Positions 7,413 through 15,090 of a stretch of 21,500 bases of DNA are shown piece after piece. The DNA lies in NCBI GenBank assembly GCA_039808325.1, contig JBDHSU010000071.1, positions 1 through 21,500 of the forward strand, read 5' to 3'. The translations under genes were made by a program, and so were the position numbers. The notes beneath the pieces are model-generated. The model saw only the letters and a list, made by a program, of their open reading frames with translations, was not told where the DNA came from and did not search any database. The stretch's first letter is position 1. Each line of letters begins with the position of its first letter. The DNA is from JAFKKS01 sp039808325 (GTDB lineage Bacteria > Pseudomonadota > Alphaproteobacteria > Rhizobiales > Xanthobacteraceae).

Positions 7413-8819
7413 TTACGATCCCGGCACGAGGCCAAGCGCCTCGCGCCGGGTCCATCGCGACACCATCAGTACGGCGACGATCGCCAGCCCGACGGCGAGG
7501 CCGATCCAGATTCCTGTGCCGCCCCATCCCGCGGCGAAGGCGAGCAGCGCGCTGACCGGCAGGCCGATGCCCCAATAGCCGAGTGCGGCGTAAATCATCG
7601 GCACGCGCGTATCGTGCAGGCCGCGCAGCATGCCGGCGCCGACGACCTGCGCGCCGTCCGCGACCTGGAACACCGCCGCCCAGAACAAGAACGAGACGGC
7701 CAGCGCCATGACCTCGGCGTTCGCCGGGTCGTTCACGTCGACGAAGACACGCACCAGGGTCTGCGGTGCGCCGATCATGACGAGCGCCGTGATCACCATG
7801 AAGCTGACGCCAAGCACGAGCGCCACCCAGCCGGCGCGCGTCACGGCGTTTCGATCGCGCGCGCCGTAGGCGCGGCCGACGCGCACTGTCGCGGCCTGGC
7901 CGATCGCCAGCGGCACCATGAACGTGGTCGACGCGATCTGGATCGCGATGGCGTGCGCCGCCAGCGCGGGGGCGCTGATCAGCCCCATCAGGATCACGGC
8001 GCCGTTGAAGGTGGTCACCTCGAACGCCATCGTCGCCGCGATCGGCAGGCCGAGCCGGATCAACTCGCGCAGCCGCGGCCAGTCCGCGCGCCAGAAGCGG
8101 CCGAACAGGCAATAGCGGCGGAAGCGCCGATCGATGGAGACGACCAGCGCGAGACCCGCGAACATGAAGATATTCGACAAAGTGCTGGCGATGCCCGAGC
8201 CGGCGAGCCCGAGCGCCGGCAGGCCGAAATGCCCGAACACCAGCGCCCAGTTGCCCAGCGCGTTGAAGCCGACCGCGAGCCCGGTGACCAGCACGGCGGC
8301 GCGCGGCCGCTCGAGCGCGGAGATGAAGGAGCGCAGCACCACGAAGCCGAGGAAAGGCAGATAGCCCCACTGCAGGCCGTGCAGGAATATCTCGGCGCGT
8401 TGCGCCAGCGCCGGCTCCTGGCCGAGAAAACGAAGCACGGCGGCCGCGTTCCACAGCACGATCCACGCCGGCACGGTGACGGCGACGCCCGCCCACAGGC
8501 CCTGCCGGAAGGTGCGGCGCACGTCGCGCACGGAGGAGCGTTTGCGGCCGAGCTCGCTCGCGATCATCGGCGACGTCGCCGTCAGCAGGCCGAGGCCGAA
8601 CAGCAGCAGCGCGAAATAGAGGGTGGTGCCGAGCGTCGCCGCCGCGAGCTCCTGCGCGCCCAGATGGCCGATGAAGATCACGTCGGTCGTCGTCAGCGCG
8701 ATCTGAGCGACATTGGTGAGGACGAGCGGCCAGCCGAGCGTCGCCGATGCGCGCAGCTCGGCCATCCAGGCCGCGCGCGTCGAGGACGTTTCGAATGTCG
8801 CTTCCGTCGAGGTGCTCAT
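7413..8819 (-). CDS. MATE-family multidrug efflux transporter
   Basis: Inner-membrane protein of 468 residues with about twelve hydrophobic segments in two halves of six, the pattern of NorM-type cation-coupled drug antiporters. The first half opens with GWPLVLTNVAQIALTTTDVI and IGHLGAQELAAATLG, a typical MATE N-terminal signature. The second half has PLAIGQAATVRVGRAYGARD, which mirrors the family's repeated region. Length is normal and no break is visible. It lies 144 bases downstream of moaE on the same strand, but that gap and the unrelated function leave co-transcription open. Substrate cannot be predicted. Confidence 0.92.
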   Translation of the reverse strand: MSTSTEATFETSSTRAAWMAELRASATLGWPLVLTNVAQIALTTTDVIFIGHLGAQELAAATLGTTLYFALLLFGLGLLTATSPMIASELGRKRSSVRDVRRTFRQGLWAGVAVTVPAWIVLWNAAAVLRFLGQEPALAQRAEIFLHGLQWGYLPFLGFVVLRSFISALERPRAAVLVTGLAVGFNALGNWALVFGHFGLPALGLAGSGIASTLSNIFMFAGLALVVSIDRRFRRYCLFGRFWRADWPRLRELIRLGLPIAATMAFEVTTFNGAVILMGLISAPALAAHAIAIQIASTTFMVPLAIGQAATVRVGRAYGARDRNAVTRAGWVALVLGVSFMVITALVMIGAPQTLVRVFVDVNDPANAEVMALAVSFLFWAAVFQVADGAQVVGAGMLRGLHDTRVPMIYAALGYWGIGLPVSALLAFAAGWGGTGIWIGLAVGLAIVAVLMVSRWTRREALGLVPGS

Positions 8820-8963
8820 GGCTCGCTACGAGACGCCACGCGCCGCGCGCAGCGGACTGCGGTCGGTCACAGGCGGTCGGTTGGTGTGTCGGGACGGGCG
8901 GTGTTAGTCGTTTTGCACGGGTAACGCAATCGGCAGCGACCCTGGGCGTCACACAGCGCGGAA

Positions 8964-9413
8964 TTACCGCCAGCGCGCGGCGGCCTCGTCGTCGTCGTCC
9001 TTTGCCTCGACCCAGCGCGTATCCCCGGCGCGTTCTTCGCGCTTCCAGAAGGGGGCGCGCGTCTTCAGGTAATCCATCAGGAACTCGCCGGCGGCGAAGG
9101 CCGCCTGCCGATGCGACGAGGCGGTGACGACCAGCACGATCGTCTCGCCGGGCGCGATGCGCCCGTAACGATGGATGACCGTCACCCCGAGCAGCGGCCA
9201 GCGGCGCTCGGCCTCGGCGACGTGCCGGGCGATCTCCTCCTCCGCCATTCCGGGGTAGTGCTCGAGCGTCAGCGCGGCGATCGGGCCGTCGTCCTCGGTG
9301 CCGCGGCAGATGCCGGTGAAGGTGACGACGGCGCCGATATCGGTGCGGCCGCGAGTCATGGCCTCGATCTCGCGCGCGGTATCGAAGGGTTCGCGTTGCA
9401 GCCTGACCGTCAT
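8964..9413 (-). CDS. moaE: Molybdopterin synthase catalytic subunit
   Basis: Large subunit of molybdopterin synthase, 149 residues, cytoplasmic. It transfers sulfur from MoaD to precursor Z (cyclic pyranopterin monophosphate) to form molybdopterin. The sequence carries LTLEHYPGMAEEE, the SSHRQAAFAAGEFLMDYLK region and the catalytic-lysine motif LKTRAPFWKRE with K117 and K124. moaD ends 25 bases upstream on the same strand, so the two subunits are made together. The C-terminus carries an acidic run (DDDDE) not needed for catalysis. Confidence 0.96.
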   Translation of the reverse strand: MTVRLQREPFDTAREIEAMTRGRTDIGAVVTFTGICRGTEDDGPIAALTLEHYPGMAEEEIARHVAEAERRWPLLGVTVIHRYGRIAPGETIVLVVTASSHRQAAFAAGEFLMDYLKTRAPFWKREERAGDTRWVEAKDDDDEAAARWR

Positions 9414-9438
9414 GGCGCGCCCCGCGCTCTCGTGCCGC

Positions 9439-9690
9439 TCATCCGCCTGTCATCGGCGGGAAGAACGCGATCTCGCGCGCGCCGGCGAGCGAGGCGTCCG
9501 GTTTCACGTGATGGCGATCGATCGCGGCGCGCACGACCTTCGGATTTGCGAAGGCATGCGCGTATTCGTCGCCGCGCGCGGCGAGCCAGCGGACAAGATC
9601 GCCGACCGTTGTCACCTCGGCCGGAAGCTCGACCTCTTCCTGCTCCTTGCCGATACGCTCACGGACCCAGGCGAAATAAAGGAGCTTCAT
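9439..9690 (-). CDS. moaD: Molybdopterin synthase sulfur-carrier subunit
   Basis: Small ubiquitin-fold sulfur carrier of 83 residues. It ends in the required Gly-Gly (FFPPMTGG), which is thiocarboxylated and donates sulfur within the MoaD-MoaE complex. The start at 9690 (MKLLYFAWVRERIG) matches the family N-terminus and has GAGG about nine bases upstream. The longer open frame to 9729 only reads through an intergenic repeat and is rejected. moaE follows after 25 bases. The upstream gap to pgsA is filled by a palindromic repeat, whose edge supplies part of the ribosome binding site. Confidence 0.93.
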   Translation of the reverse strand: MKLLYFAWVRERIGKEQEEVELPAEVTTVGDLVRWLAARGDEYAHAFANPKVVRAAIDRHHVKPDASLAGAREIAFFPPMTGG

Positions 9691-9697
9691 GACCGAA

Positions 9698-9803
9698 CCC
9701 TCATCCTGAGGAATCCGCGACGCAGGCATCTCGAAGGATGGTCAAGACCGCAGGGCTCTCCTTCCAGACGCCGCTTGTGTCGAAACGGCTCCTCACGATG
9801 GAG
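9698..9803. repeat. Degenerate palindromic repeat between pgsA and moaD
   Basis: An imperfect inverted repeat fills most of the 134-base gap. The left arm starts CCCTCATCCTGAGGAATCCG and continues to TCTCGAAGGATGG. The right arm, GTCGAAACGGCTCCTCACG followed by ATGGAG, reads back as its reverse complement with several mismatches. CATCCTGAGG...CTCGAAGGATG elements are well known as dispersed rhizobial repeats (recalled, not searched). It lies between two genes that would otherwise be one operon. Confidence 0.6.
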
Positions 9804-9824
9804 TCTACCTCTTTCACGGCCGCC

Positions 9825-10433
9825 TCACGACTCCTCGTGCGTCAGGTGATGCACCGCGACGCGCAGGTAATCCCAGCCGGTATAGAGCGTGACGATCGCC
9901 GAAATCCACAAGAGGGCGATGCCGATTGCGGTTGTGTGCGGCAAGACCTCGTCGCCGGCTTCGCCCGCGATCAGGAAGCCGATGGCGACGAGCTGCACGG
10001 TCGTTTTCCACTTGGCGAGCCGCGTCACGCGCACCCGCACATGCAGCTCCGCGAGGAATTCGCGCAAACCCGAGACGAGGATTTCGCGGCAGAGGATGAC
10101 GATCGCCGCCCACAGCGTCCAGCCGAGGATCGTGCCGTCGGCCGCCAGCATCAACAGGCAGGAGCCGACGAGGAGCTTGTCGGCGATCGGATCGAGCATC
10201 CGCCCGAGCGGCGACTGCTGCTCCCACATGCGCGCGAGATAGCCGTCGAGAAGGTCGGTGATGGCGGCGGTGACGAAGATGAACAGCGCCACCCAGCGCA
10301 GCCATAAGCCGCCCTGGAAAATCTGCGACCAGAACAGGCAGGCGACGACGGCCGGGATGGCGGCAATGCGGCCGAAGGTCAGCAGATTAGGGAGCGCGAA
10401 GGTGTGCGCCGTCGATGGTCCCGCCAAAGTCAT
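9825..10433 (-). CDS. pgsA: CDP-diacylglycerol--glycerol-3-phosphate 3-phosphatidyltransferase
   Basis: Inner-membrane enzyme that makes phosphatidylglycerol phosphate, the first committed step to phosphatidylglycerol and cardiolipin. From the chosen start it has 202 residues and several hydrophobic segments. The CDP-alcohol phosphatidyltransferase motif is complete: D60, D63-G64, A67-R68, G77, D81 and D85 (in DLLDGYLARMW and GRMLDPIADK). The frame is open to an ATG at 10496. I prefer 10433 because homology begins at FALPNLLTFGRIAAIP just after it, but neither start has a good ribosome binding site, so the N-terminus is uncertain. uvrC lies upstream on the same strand, only 37 bases before the longer start. 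The uvrC-pgsA-moaD-moaE order is common in alphaproteobacteria. Confidence 0.93.
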   Translation of the reverse strand: MTLAGPSTAHTFALPNLLTFGRIAAIPAVVACLFWSQIFQGGLWLRWVALFIFVTAAITDLLDGYLARMWEQQSPLGRMLDPIADKLLVGSCLLMLAADGTILGWTLWAAIVILCREILVSGLREFLAELHVRVRVTRLAKWKTTVQLVAIGFLIAGEAGDEVLPHTTAIGIALLWISAIVTLYTGWDYLRVAVHHLTHEES

Positions 10434-10533
10434 AGGGGGAAGGAACACGCTCTGTTTGGGGGCGTCAACCACAGCTTCGTGCGGCAGCGGCCGCATTCGA
10501 TATTTCCCATCGCACTTTTAAATGAAGAGGCGA

Positions 10534-12765
10534 TCACGGCGGTGACTGCATCGTCGGGCGGCGCTGCGTTGCGCCGCCTTCATGAAAAAATTCATATATT
10601 TTGCGGGCCGTTTCGGCGCTGATTCCCGGGGTTTTCGCGAGATCGGCGATGGAAGCGCGCTCGATCGCCTTGAGTGTCCCGAAGTGGTGGAGCAGGGCGC
10701 GCTTGCGGGTCGGCCCGACGCCGGCGATCTCCTGCAGGCCGCCTTCGCGGAGGCCCTTTTGCCGCCGCTGGCGATGCGAGCCGATTGCGAATCGATGCGC
10801 CTCGTCGCGCAGCCGCTGGACGAAATAGAGGATCGGGTCGCGCGGCGGTAATTTGAACGGAGCCCGGTCCGGCATGAAAAACGTCTCGCGGCCGGCGTCG
10901 CGATCCGGCCCCTTGGCGATGGAGGCCATGGCGACGTTCTCGACGCCCAGTTCCGCGAGTACCGCGCGCGCCGCGGCGAGCTGGCCCTGGCCGCCGTCGA
11001 TCAGGATGAGATCGGGCCAGGGGGACTCGTCGCGTTCGCCGGCTTCCTTCGCTTCCGTCCGATCGCGGTTCTGATCGGCCTCGCGCGGGTTGGCCTCGGC
11101 GTCGGCCGCGATTTCCTCCCTCCCCCCTTGTGGGAGGGGGGCATGAGGCGAACTCGGCGCGTGAGATTCACCGTCCTCCCTGGGGGGAGGGAACGCCGGA
11201 GCCGCAGCCGCAGCGGAGGAAGGATCGAGGGCGGTATGGGCCGGTGACCGTTCCATCGGTTCGCGCGGCGCCTCATCGAGCAGCCGCCTGAAGCGCCGCG
11301 TGAGAACCTCGCGCATCATGCCGTAGTCGTCGCCCGGCACGAGATCGGCCGAGCGGATGTTGAACTTGCGGTACTGGTTCTTGCGTAAGCCCTCGGGCCC
11401 CGCGACGACCATCGCGCCGACCGCGTTCGTGCCCTGAATGTGACTGTTGTCGTAGATTTCGATGCGTTGCGGCACGCGCGGCAGCTCGAAGGCTTTGGCG
11501 AGGCCTTCGAGCAGTCGCCGCTGCGAGGCGCTGTCGGCGAGCTTGCGGCCGAGCGCCTCGCGCGCATTCGCAACGGCATGCTCGACGAGCTCGATCTTCT
11601 CCCCGCGTTGCGGCACCGCGATCTCGACCTTGTGCTCCATGCGGATGCTGAACGCTTCCGCCAGCAGGGCGCGGTCTTCGATCTCATGCGAGAGCAGGAT
11701 CAGCCGCGGGCACGGCTTGTCGTCGTAGAATTGCGTGAGGAACGCGGCCAGCACCTCGGACGCGGAGAGCGAACGGTCGGCCCGCGGGAAATAGGCGCGG
11801 TTGCCCCAGTTCTGCCCGGTGCGGAAGAAGAAAACCTCGATACAGGTGAATCCTTCGTCCTGATGGGCGGCGAAGACGTCCGCCTCGGTCACGCCGCGCG
11901 GGTTGATGCCTTGGTTGGTCTGCACCGCGGAGAGCGCCGCGAGGCGGTCGCGATAGACGGCGGCGCGCTCGAAGTCGAGCGCTTCCGACGCGCTTTCCAT
12001 ATCGCGCGCGAGTTGATCCTTCACGGCATGGCTGCGCCCGGAAAGGAACGCTTTCGCCTCGCGCACGAGTTCGGCGTAGTCGGCCGGCGCGATCTCGCCG
12101 GTGCACGGCGCCGAGCAGCGCTTGATCTGATACAGGAGGCAAGGCCGTGTGCGGCTCTCGAACATCGCGTCGGAGCAGGAGCGCAAGAGGAACGCGCGTT
12201 GCAGCGCCGTGATGGTGCGGTTGACCGCCCAGACCGATGCGAAGGGACCGAAATAATCGCCGTCCTGGCTGCGCGCGCCGCGATGCTTGGCGATCTGCGG
12301 CGCGCGCGCGTCCTTGGTGATGACGATGTAGGGAAACGACTTGTCGTCGCGCATCAGCACGTTGAAGCGCGGACGCAGGCGCTTGATGAGGTTGGCTTCG
12401 AGCAGGAGCGCTTCGGTCTCGGTGCGCGTCGAGATGAACTCGAGGCTCGCCGTCGCCGCGATCATGCGCACGATGCGCGCGTCGAGCCCGGTCGGCCGCA
12501 GATACGAGGTGACGCGCTTGCGGATGCTCTTCGCCTTGCCGACGTAGAGGACGTCGCCGTTGGCGTCGATCATGCGATAGACGCCGGGCGAGGCCGGCGC
12601 GACCTTGGCATGCCGCGCGATCGCCGCGCGCCCGGCCGCCAGCGTTCCGCCAGCGGCGTCCAGTGCCGAGAGGTCGATCAGATCGTCGATCTGCGCCTCG
12701 GGAAGAGAGGCCTCCTCGTCCTCTTCGTCGAGGCCAAGATCGGGAATGTCTTTCTCGCGGGTCAT
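10534..12765 (-). CDS. uvrC: UvrABC excinuclease subunit C with an extra internal segment
   Basis: Makes both incisions in nucleotide excision repair after loading by UvrA-UvrB. At 743 residues it is longer than the usual 600-680. It shows an acidic N-terminal extension, the GIY-YIG nuclease domain (SPGVYRMIDANGDVLYVGKA, about 59-78), a cysteine-bearing region (RTRPCLLYQIKRCSAPCTG), a UVR helix pair, the RNase H-like endonuclease domain with YDNSHIQGTNAVGAMVV and LILIDGGQGQLAA, and a C-terminal helix-hairpin-helix pair (IAGVGPTRKRALLHHFG). Residues about 495-575 form a Pro/Ser/Ala-rich, low-complexity insertion inside the RNase H domain, coded partly by a palindromic repeat. The frame is intact. 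The ATG at 12765 has only a weak GGA upstream. Confidence 0.95.
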   Translation of the reverse strand: MTREKDIPDLGLDEEDEEASLPEAQIDDLIDLSALDAAGGTLAAGRAAIARHAKVAPASPGVYRMIDANGDVLYVGKAKSIRKRVTSYLRPTGLDARIVRMIAATASLEFISTRTETEALLLEANLIKRLRPRFNVLMRDDKSFPYIVITKDARAPQIAKHRGARSQDGDYFGPFASVWAVNRTITALQRAFLLRSCSDAMFESRTRPCLLYQIKRCSAPCTGEIAPADYAELVREAKAFLSGRSHAVKDQLARDMESASEALDFERAAVYRDRLAALSAVQTNQGINPRGVTEADVFAAHQDEGFTCIEVFFFRTGQNWGNRAYFPRADRSLSASEVLAAFLTQFYDDKPCPRLILLSHEIEDRALLAEAFSIRMEHKVEIAVPQRGEKIELVEHAVANAREALGRKLADSASQRRLLEGLAKAFELPRVPQRIEIYDNSHIQGTNAVGAMVVAGPEGLRKNQYRKFNIRSADLVPGDDYGMMREVLTRRFRRLLDEAPREPMERSPAHTALDPSSAAAAAPAFPPPREDGESHAPSSPHAPLPQGGREEIAADAEANPREADQNRDRTEAKEAGERDESPWPDLILIDGGQGQLAAARAVLAELGVENVAMASIAKGPDRDAGRETFFMPDRAPFKLPPRDPILYFVQRLRDEAHRFAIGSHRQRRQKGLREGGLQEIAGVGPTRKRALLHHFGTLKAIERASIADLAKTPGISAETARKIYEFFHEGGATQRRPTMQSPP
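11115..11190. repeat. Palindromic repeat inserted in frame within uvrC
   Basis: Two short palindromes lie 30-odd bases apart: CCCTCCC (11118-11124) with GGGAGGG (11132-11138), and CCTCCC (11175-11180) with GGGAGG (11185-11190). On the coding strand they are read as PPPREDGES and LPQGGREE. Peptides of the LPQGGREE type are the usual translation of rhizobial intergenic palindromes when these fall inside genes (recalled knowledge). The reading frame of uvrC passes through without a stop. Confidence 0.6.
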
Positions 12766-12800
12766 GTCGTCCGAGATCGTACTTCAGGCTTTCGTCGGGT

Positions 12801-12888
12801 CGTCCCCGTGAAGGCGGGGACCCAGTACGCTCGGTCTCTCGATAACATGCAGGCCGGGAATACTGGATGCCGCCCTCGCGGGCGTGAC
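12801..12888. repeat. Palindromic intergenic repeat upstream of uvrC
   Basis: The left arm CGTCCCCGTGAAGGCGGGGA, then CCCAGTA, at 12801-12827 pairs imperfectly with the right arm TACTGGATGCCGCCCTCGCG, then GGCGTGAC, at 12861-12888. It matches in form the dispersed element with a CCCGCxxxAxGCGGG...CCAGTA arm found in many alpha- and gammaproteobacteria. It lies 35 bases upstream of the uvrC start and separates uvrC from the SDR gene. Confidence 0.65.
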
Positions 12889-12959
12889 AGGCACGGGCAG
12901 CCAACGCGCCCGCGTGCTCGTCTCATACTTAAGCCTTGAGGGTTCGGGAGGCGAGGGTG

Positions 12960-13739
12960 CTATTGCTCGATGCCCCAGACATCCGGCGTTTTCCACGCGA
13001 TGTGCTGTCCGCCGTCGACGGCGATCGTCTGCCCGGTGACGGCGGCGGCCCCGGCGAGATAGACGACCGCGTCGGCGATCTGTTCCGGCCGCGGCCCGCG
13101 CTCGAGCGGAAGGGCGGCCGCTTGCCGGGCGAAGGCGGCGGCGTCCTGCCGGGGGCTCGGCAAGGTCGGGCCCGGCGCGACGGCATTGACGCGGATGCGC
13201 GGCGCCAGCGCCTGCGCCATCAGCGTCGTCGCGGCGTCGAGTCCGCACTTGCTGAGCGTGTAGGAAAACTGCCGCGGCGCCGGCCGCGCCACGCGCTGGT
13301 CGGTGATGTTGACGATGGACGCATCCGCGCCGCCGGGCGCCTGCTTCGCGAAAGCCTGCGCCAGGAACACCGGCGCGCGCAGGTTGACGGCGAAGTGACG
13401 GTCCCACAGCGCGGCGTCGAGAGCGCCGATGTCGTCGGTCTCGAACAGCGATGCGTTGTTGACGAGCAGCGTGAGCGGACCGAGCGCTGAGGCCGCGCGC
13501 GCGATGATGTCGTCGCTCTCATCCGGCGCCGAAAGATTCGCCTGCACGGCGACGGCGCGGCCCCCGAGCGCCGCGATGTCGCGCGCGAGCGCGCGCGCTT
13601 CCGATTGCGAACGGTTGAAGCCGATCGCGATGGCGTAGCCATGACGCGCGAGCGTGAGCGCGATGGCGCGGCCGATGCGTCTGGCGCCGCCGGTGACCAA
13701 CGCCGCGCGCGGCGGTTCGTGCAAAGGAAAGGTATTCAT
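12960..13739 (-). CDS. Short-chain dehydrogenase, pteridine-reductase/FolM-like
   Basis: NAD(P)H-dependent reductase of 259 residues with a Rossmann fold. It has the cofactor loop TGGARRIG (16-23), VNNAS near residue 93, Y160 and K164 in YTLSK. The residue 13 before the tyrosine is D147, not the usual serine. An Asp-Tyr-Lys set, plus GGARRIG instead of GGxxGIG, is typical of pteridine reductase PTR1 and E. coli FolM (dihydromonapterin reductase), so the substrate is probably a reduced pterin or folate. The C-terminus keeps VDGGQH. The ATG at 13739 is preferred over 13760 because it sits directly before the fold, though its ribosome binding site is weak. A perfect palindrome lies upstream. No folate genes adjoin it. 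Confidence 0.85.
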   Translation of the reverse strand: MNTFPLHEPPRAALVTGGARRIGRAIALTLARHGYAIAIGFNRSQSEARALARDIAALGGRAVAVQANLSAPDESDDIIARAASALGPLTLLVNNASLFETDDIGALDAALWDRHFAVNLRAPVFLAQAFAKQAPGGADASIVNITDQRVARPAPRQFSYTLSKCGLDAATTLMAQALAPRIRVNAVAPGPTLPSPRQDAAAFARQAAALPLERGPRPEQIADAVVYLAGAAAVTGQTIAVDGGQHIAWKTPDVWGIEQ

Positions 13740-13770
13740 TCGCGTATCATCTCGCAGCATGTCGGCCCGT

Positions 13771-13794
13771 CGTCATGCCCGGCCGGGCATGACG
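13771..13794. repeat. Perfect 24-base palindrome between gst and SDR gene
   Basis: CGTCATGCCCGG is followed at once by its exact reverse complement CCGGGCATGACG, with no spacer. It lies 45 bases beyond the stop of the glutathione transferase gene and 32 bases before the SDR start. The CGTCATGCCCGG arm is the usual end of a dispersed rhizobial repeat, so this may be a reduced copy. It could also serve as a terminator hairpin, although no T-run follows on the minus strand. Confidence 0.65.
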
Positions 13795-13838
13795 GTATCC
13801 GGTGTCGCGGGACGAGAGCGGTCAGACGAAAAAAGGCG

Positions 13839-14444
13839 TCACTCCGGCTTGGTCGCGTCGAAAGCCGGGACCTTCGCCGCGAACGCATCGATCCACTGCA
13901 CCAGTTTCGGATACTGCTTGCGCCATTCGCCGGCGAAGCGGAAGTCGAGATAGCCGAGCGTGCAGGCGAGCGTGATCTGCCCGACATCCGGCATGGCGCT
14001 GACCGGCGGCGGCGCCTGCTCGAGCGCGATGAGGCTGCGCGTGACTTTGCCCGTCTGATGCTCGACCCATTTCGGCTCGCGCCGGTCTTCGGCGCGGAAA
14101 CGCTGTTCCGCCATCAGCAGGACGCTTGCGTCCATGATGCCGTCGCCGAGCGCCTCCAGGCGGAGCGCCGCGAAACGCGGTGCCGTCTCCCTCGGGATGA
14201 TGCGGCCACCGCCCGCGAGCGTGTCGAAATATTCCAGGATCACCGGCGAATCGAAAAGACGCGTGCCGTCGTCCAGCGTCAGCACCGGCATCTTGCCGAG
14301 CGGATTCTCGATGCGGAGCGGATCGTCGGGATCGTTGCCGTTGGCGGGGAGCACGTCGATGTTCTTGTCGAGGCCGAGCAGCGCTGCGGCGAGGCGCGCC
14401 TTGCGGCCGAAAGGCGAAGCATTGGACGTGCGCAGGATCATCAT
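13839..14444 (-). CDS. Glutathione S-transferase family protein
   Basis: Cytoplasmic protein of 201 residues. An N-terminal thioredoxin fold covers about residues 1-80, with an S10-P11 at the likely active-site position (RTSNASPFGRKARL), the cis-proline strand LGKMPVLTL and the glutathione-site DSPVILEYFD. An all-helical C-terminal domain follows. GAGGAA sits nine bases before the ATG at 14444 (a second ATG follows at once). Such enzymes conjugate or reduce compounds with glutathione; the substrate here is unknown. It is upstream of the SDR gene on the same strand, separated by about 100 bases with a palindrome. Confidence 0.9.
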   Translation of the reverse strand: MMILRTSNASPFGRKARLAAALLGLDKNIDVLPANGNDPDDPLRIENPLGKMPVLTLDDGTRLFDSPVILEYFDTLAGGGRIIPRETAPRFAALRLEALGDGIMDASVLLMAEQRFRAEDRREPKWVEHQTGKVTRSLIALEQAPPPVSAMPDVGQITLACTLGYLDFRFAGEWRKQYPKLVQWIDAFAAKVPAFDATKPE

Positions 14445-14633
14445 GTTGGCGTTTCCTCGGTGCGAAAAAGCATGTTCCGCGCCGACCGGGCGCGGACTCG
14501 CAGACGTAAACGATGTCGCTGATTTTATAACCTAAGGCGGGACGACTTTCTTCACGCCGTCACCGCGCTTCGTCCTTAAAGTGCGCCGATCTTTCCGAGA
14601 ACCGCTTCGCGCTTTTCGGGGTCGTGCTCGGAT

Positions 14634-14673
14634 CCGGTTGAGCCGGCCCGTTCGATCCGCTCGGCTCGACCGG
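14634..14673 (-). terminator. Stem-loop just after the cold-shock gene
   Basis: CCGGTTGAGCC (14634-14644) and GGCTCGACCGG (14663-14673) pair over 11 positions with one G-T type mismatch, around a GC-rich loop. It starts seven bases beyond the csp stop. There is no T-run on the minus strand, so it is not a classical intrinsic terminator. It may instead protect the 3' end or act with Rho. Confidence 0.4.
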
Positions 14674-14679
14674 ACGCAC

Positions 14680-14895
14680 TTAGCCTTCGACAATGAGATT
14701 GATGGCTTTCGGGCCCTTGCCTTTCTTGTCGGGCTCGACGTCGAAGGTGATCTTCTGTCCTTCGTTGAGCCCTTTGAGGCCCGCCCGCTCGACGGCGGTG
14801 ATATGGACGAACACGTCCCTCCCGCCGTCGTCCGGCTTGATGAAACCGTAGCCACGCTCGCCATTGAAGAATTTGACCGTGCCGGTCGTCGCCAT
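14680..14895 (-). CDS. Cold-shock domain protein (CspA family)
   Basis: Single-domain OB-fold RNA-binding protein of 71 residues that acts as an RNA chaperone in the cytoplasm. RNP1 (GYGFI) and RNP2 (VFVHI) are both present in the stretch KFFNGERGYGFIKPDDGG, then VFVHI, and the C-terminal strand reads AINLIV. GGAG is placed seven bases before the ATG at 14895. The upstream gap of 195 bases to rlmJ is long enough for its own promoter and a structured leader, including a perfect CCTCCGGAGG palindrome near 15009-15018. Leader-based temperature control is typical of the family but not shown here. Paralogue identity (A, C, E etc.) cannot be set. Confidence 0.95.
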   Translation of the reverse strand: MATTGTVKFFNGERGYGFIKPDDGGRDVFVHITAVERAGLKGLNEGQKITFDVEPDKKGKGPKAINLIVEG

Positions 14896-15090
14896 AGGGA
14901 CGCTCCCTCTCCCATGCGCTTTACCGTCCGCCCCGCGGCATGACGGTTGGCTGGACGTCCACGGCGGAAGGCGCGGCCCCCTCAGGCCTCGTCATCTCCG
15001 CCGGCTCCCCTCCGGAGGCGGACCATCAAAGCCGCACGTATGAAATACCAACACCGCTACGCTGGAAAGAGCCCGTAGGGAGGAGCGCGA

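Noticed and set aside
7404..7417. CGTAA-GGCG-TTACG hairpin holding the stops of ilvE and the MATE gene
   Set aside because: A five-base stem formed by two facing stop codons is expected by chance and is too weak to call a terminator.
7614..8924. 436-codon plus-strand open frame opposite the MATE gene
   Set aside because: The minus strand codes for a complete twelve-helix MATE protein; the plus-strand product is charged low-complexity sequence.
11440..12939. 499-codon plus-strand open frame opposite uvrC
   Set aside because: It is the antisense shadow of uvrC in GC-rich DNA. Its product is Arg/Ala/Glu/Gly-rich without recognisable domains, while uvrC has every expected motif.
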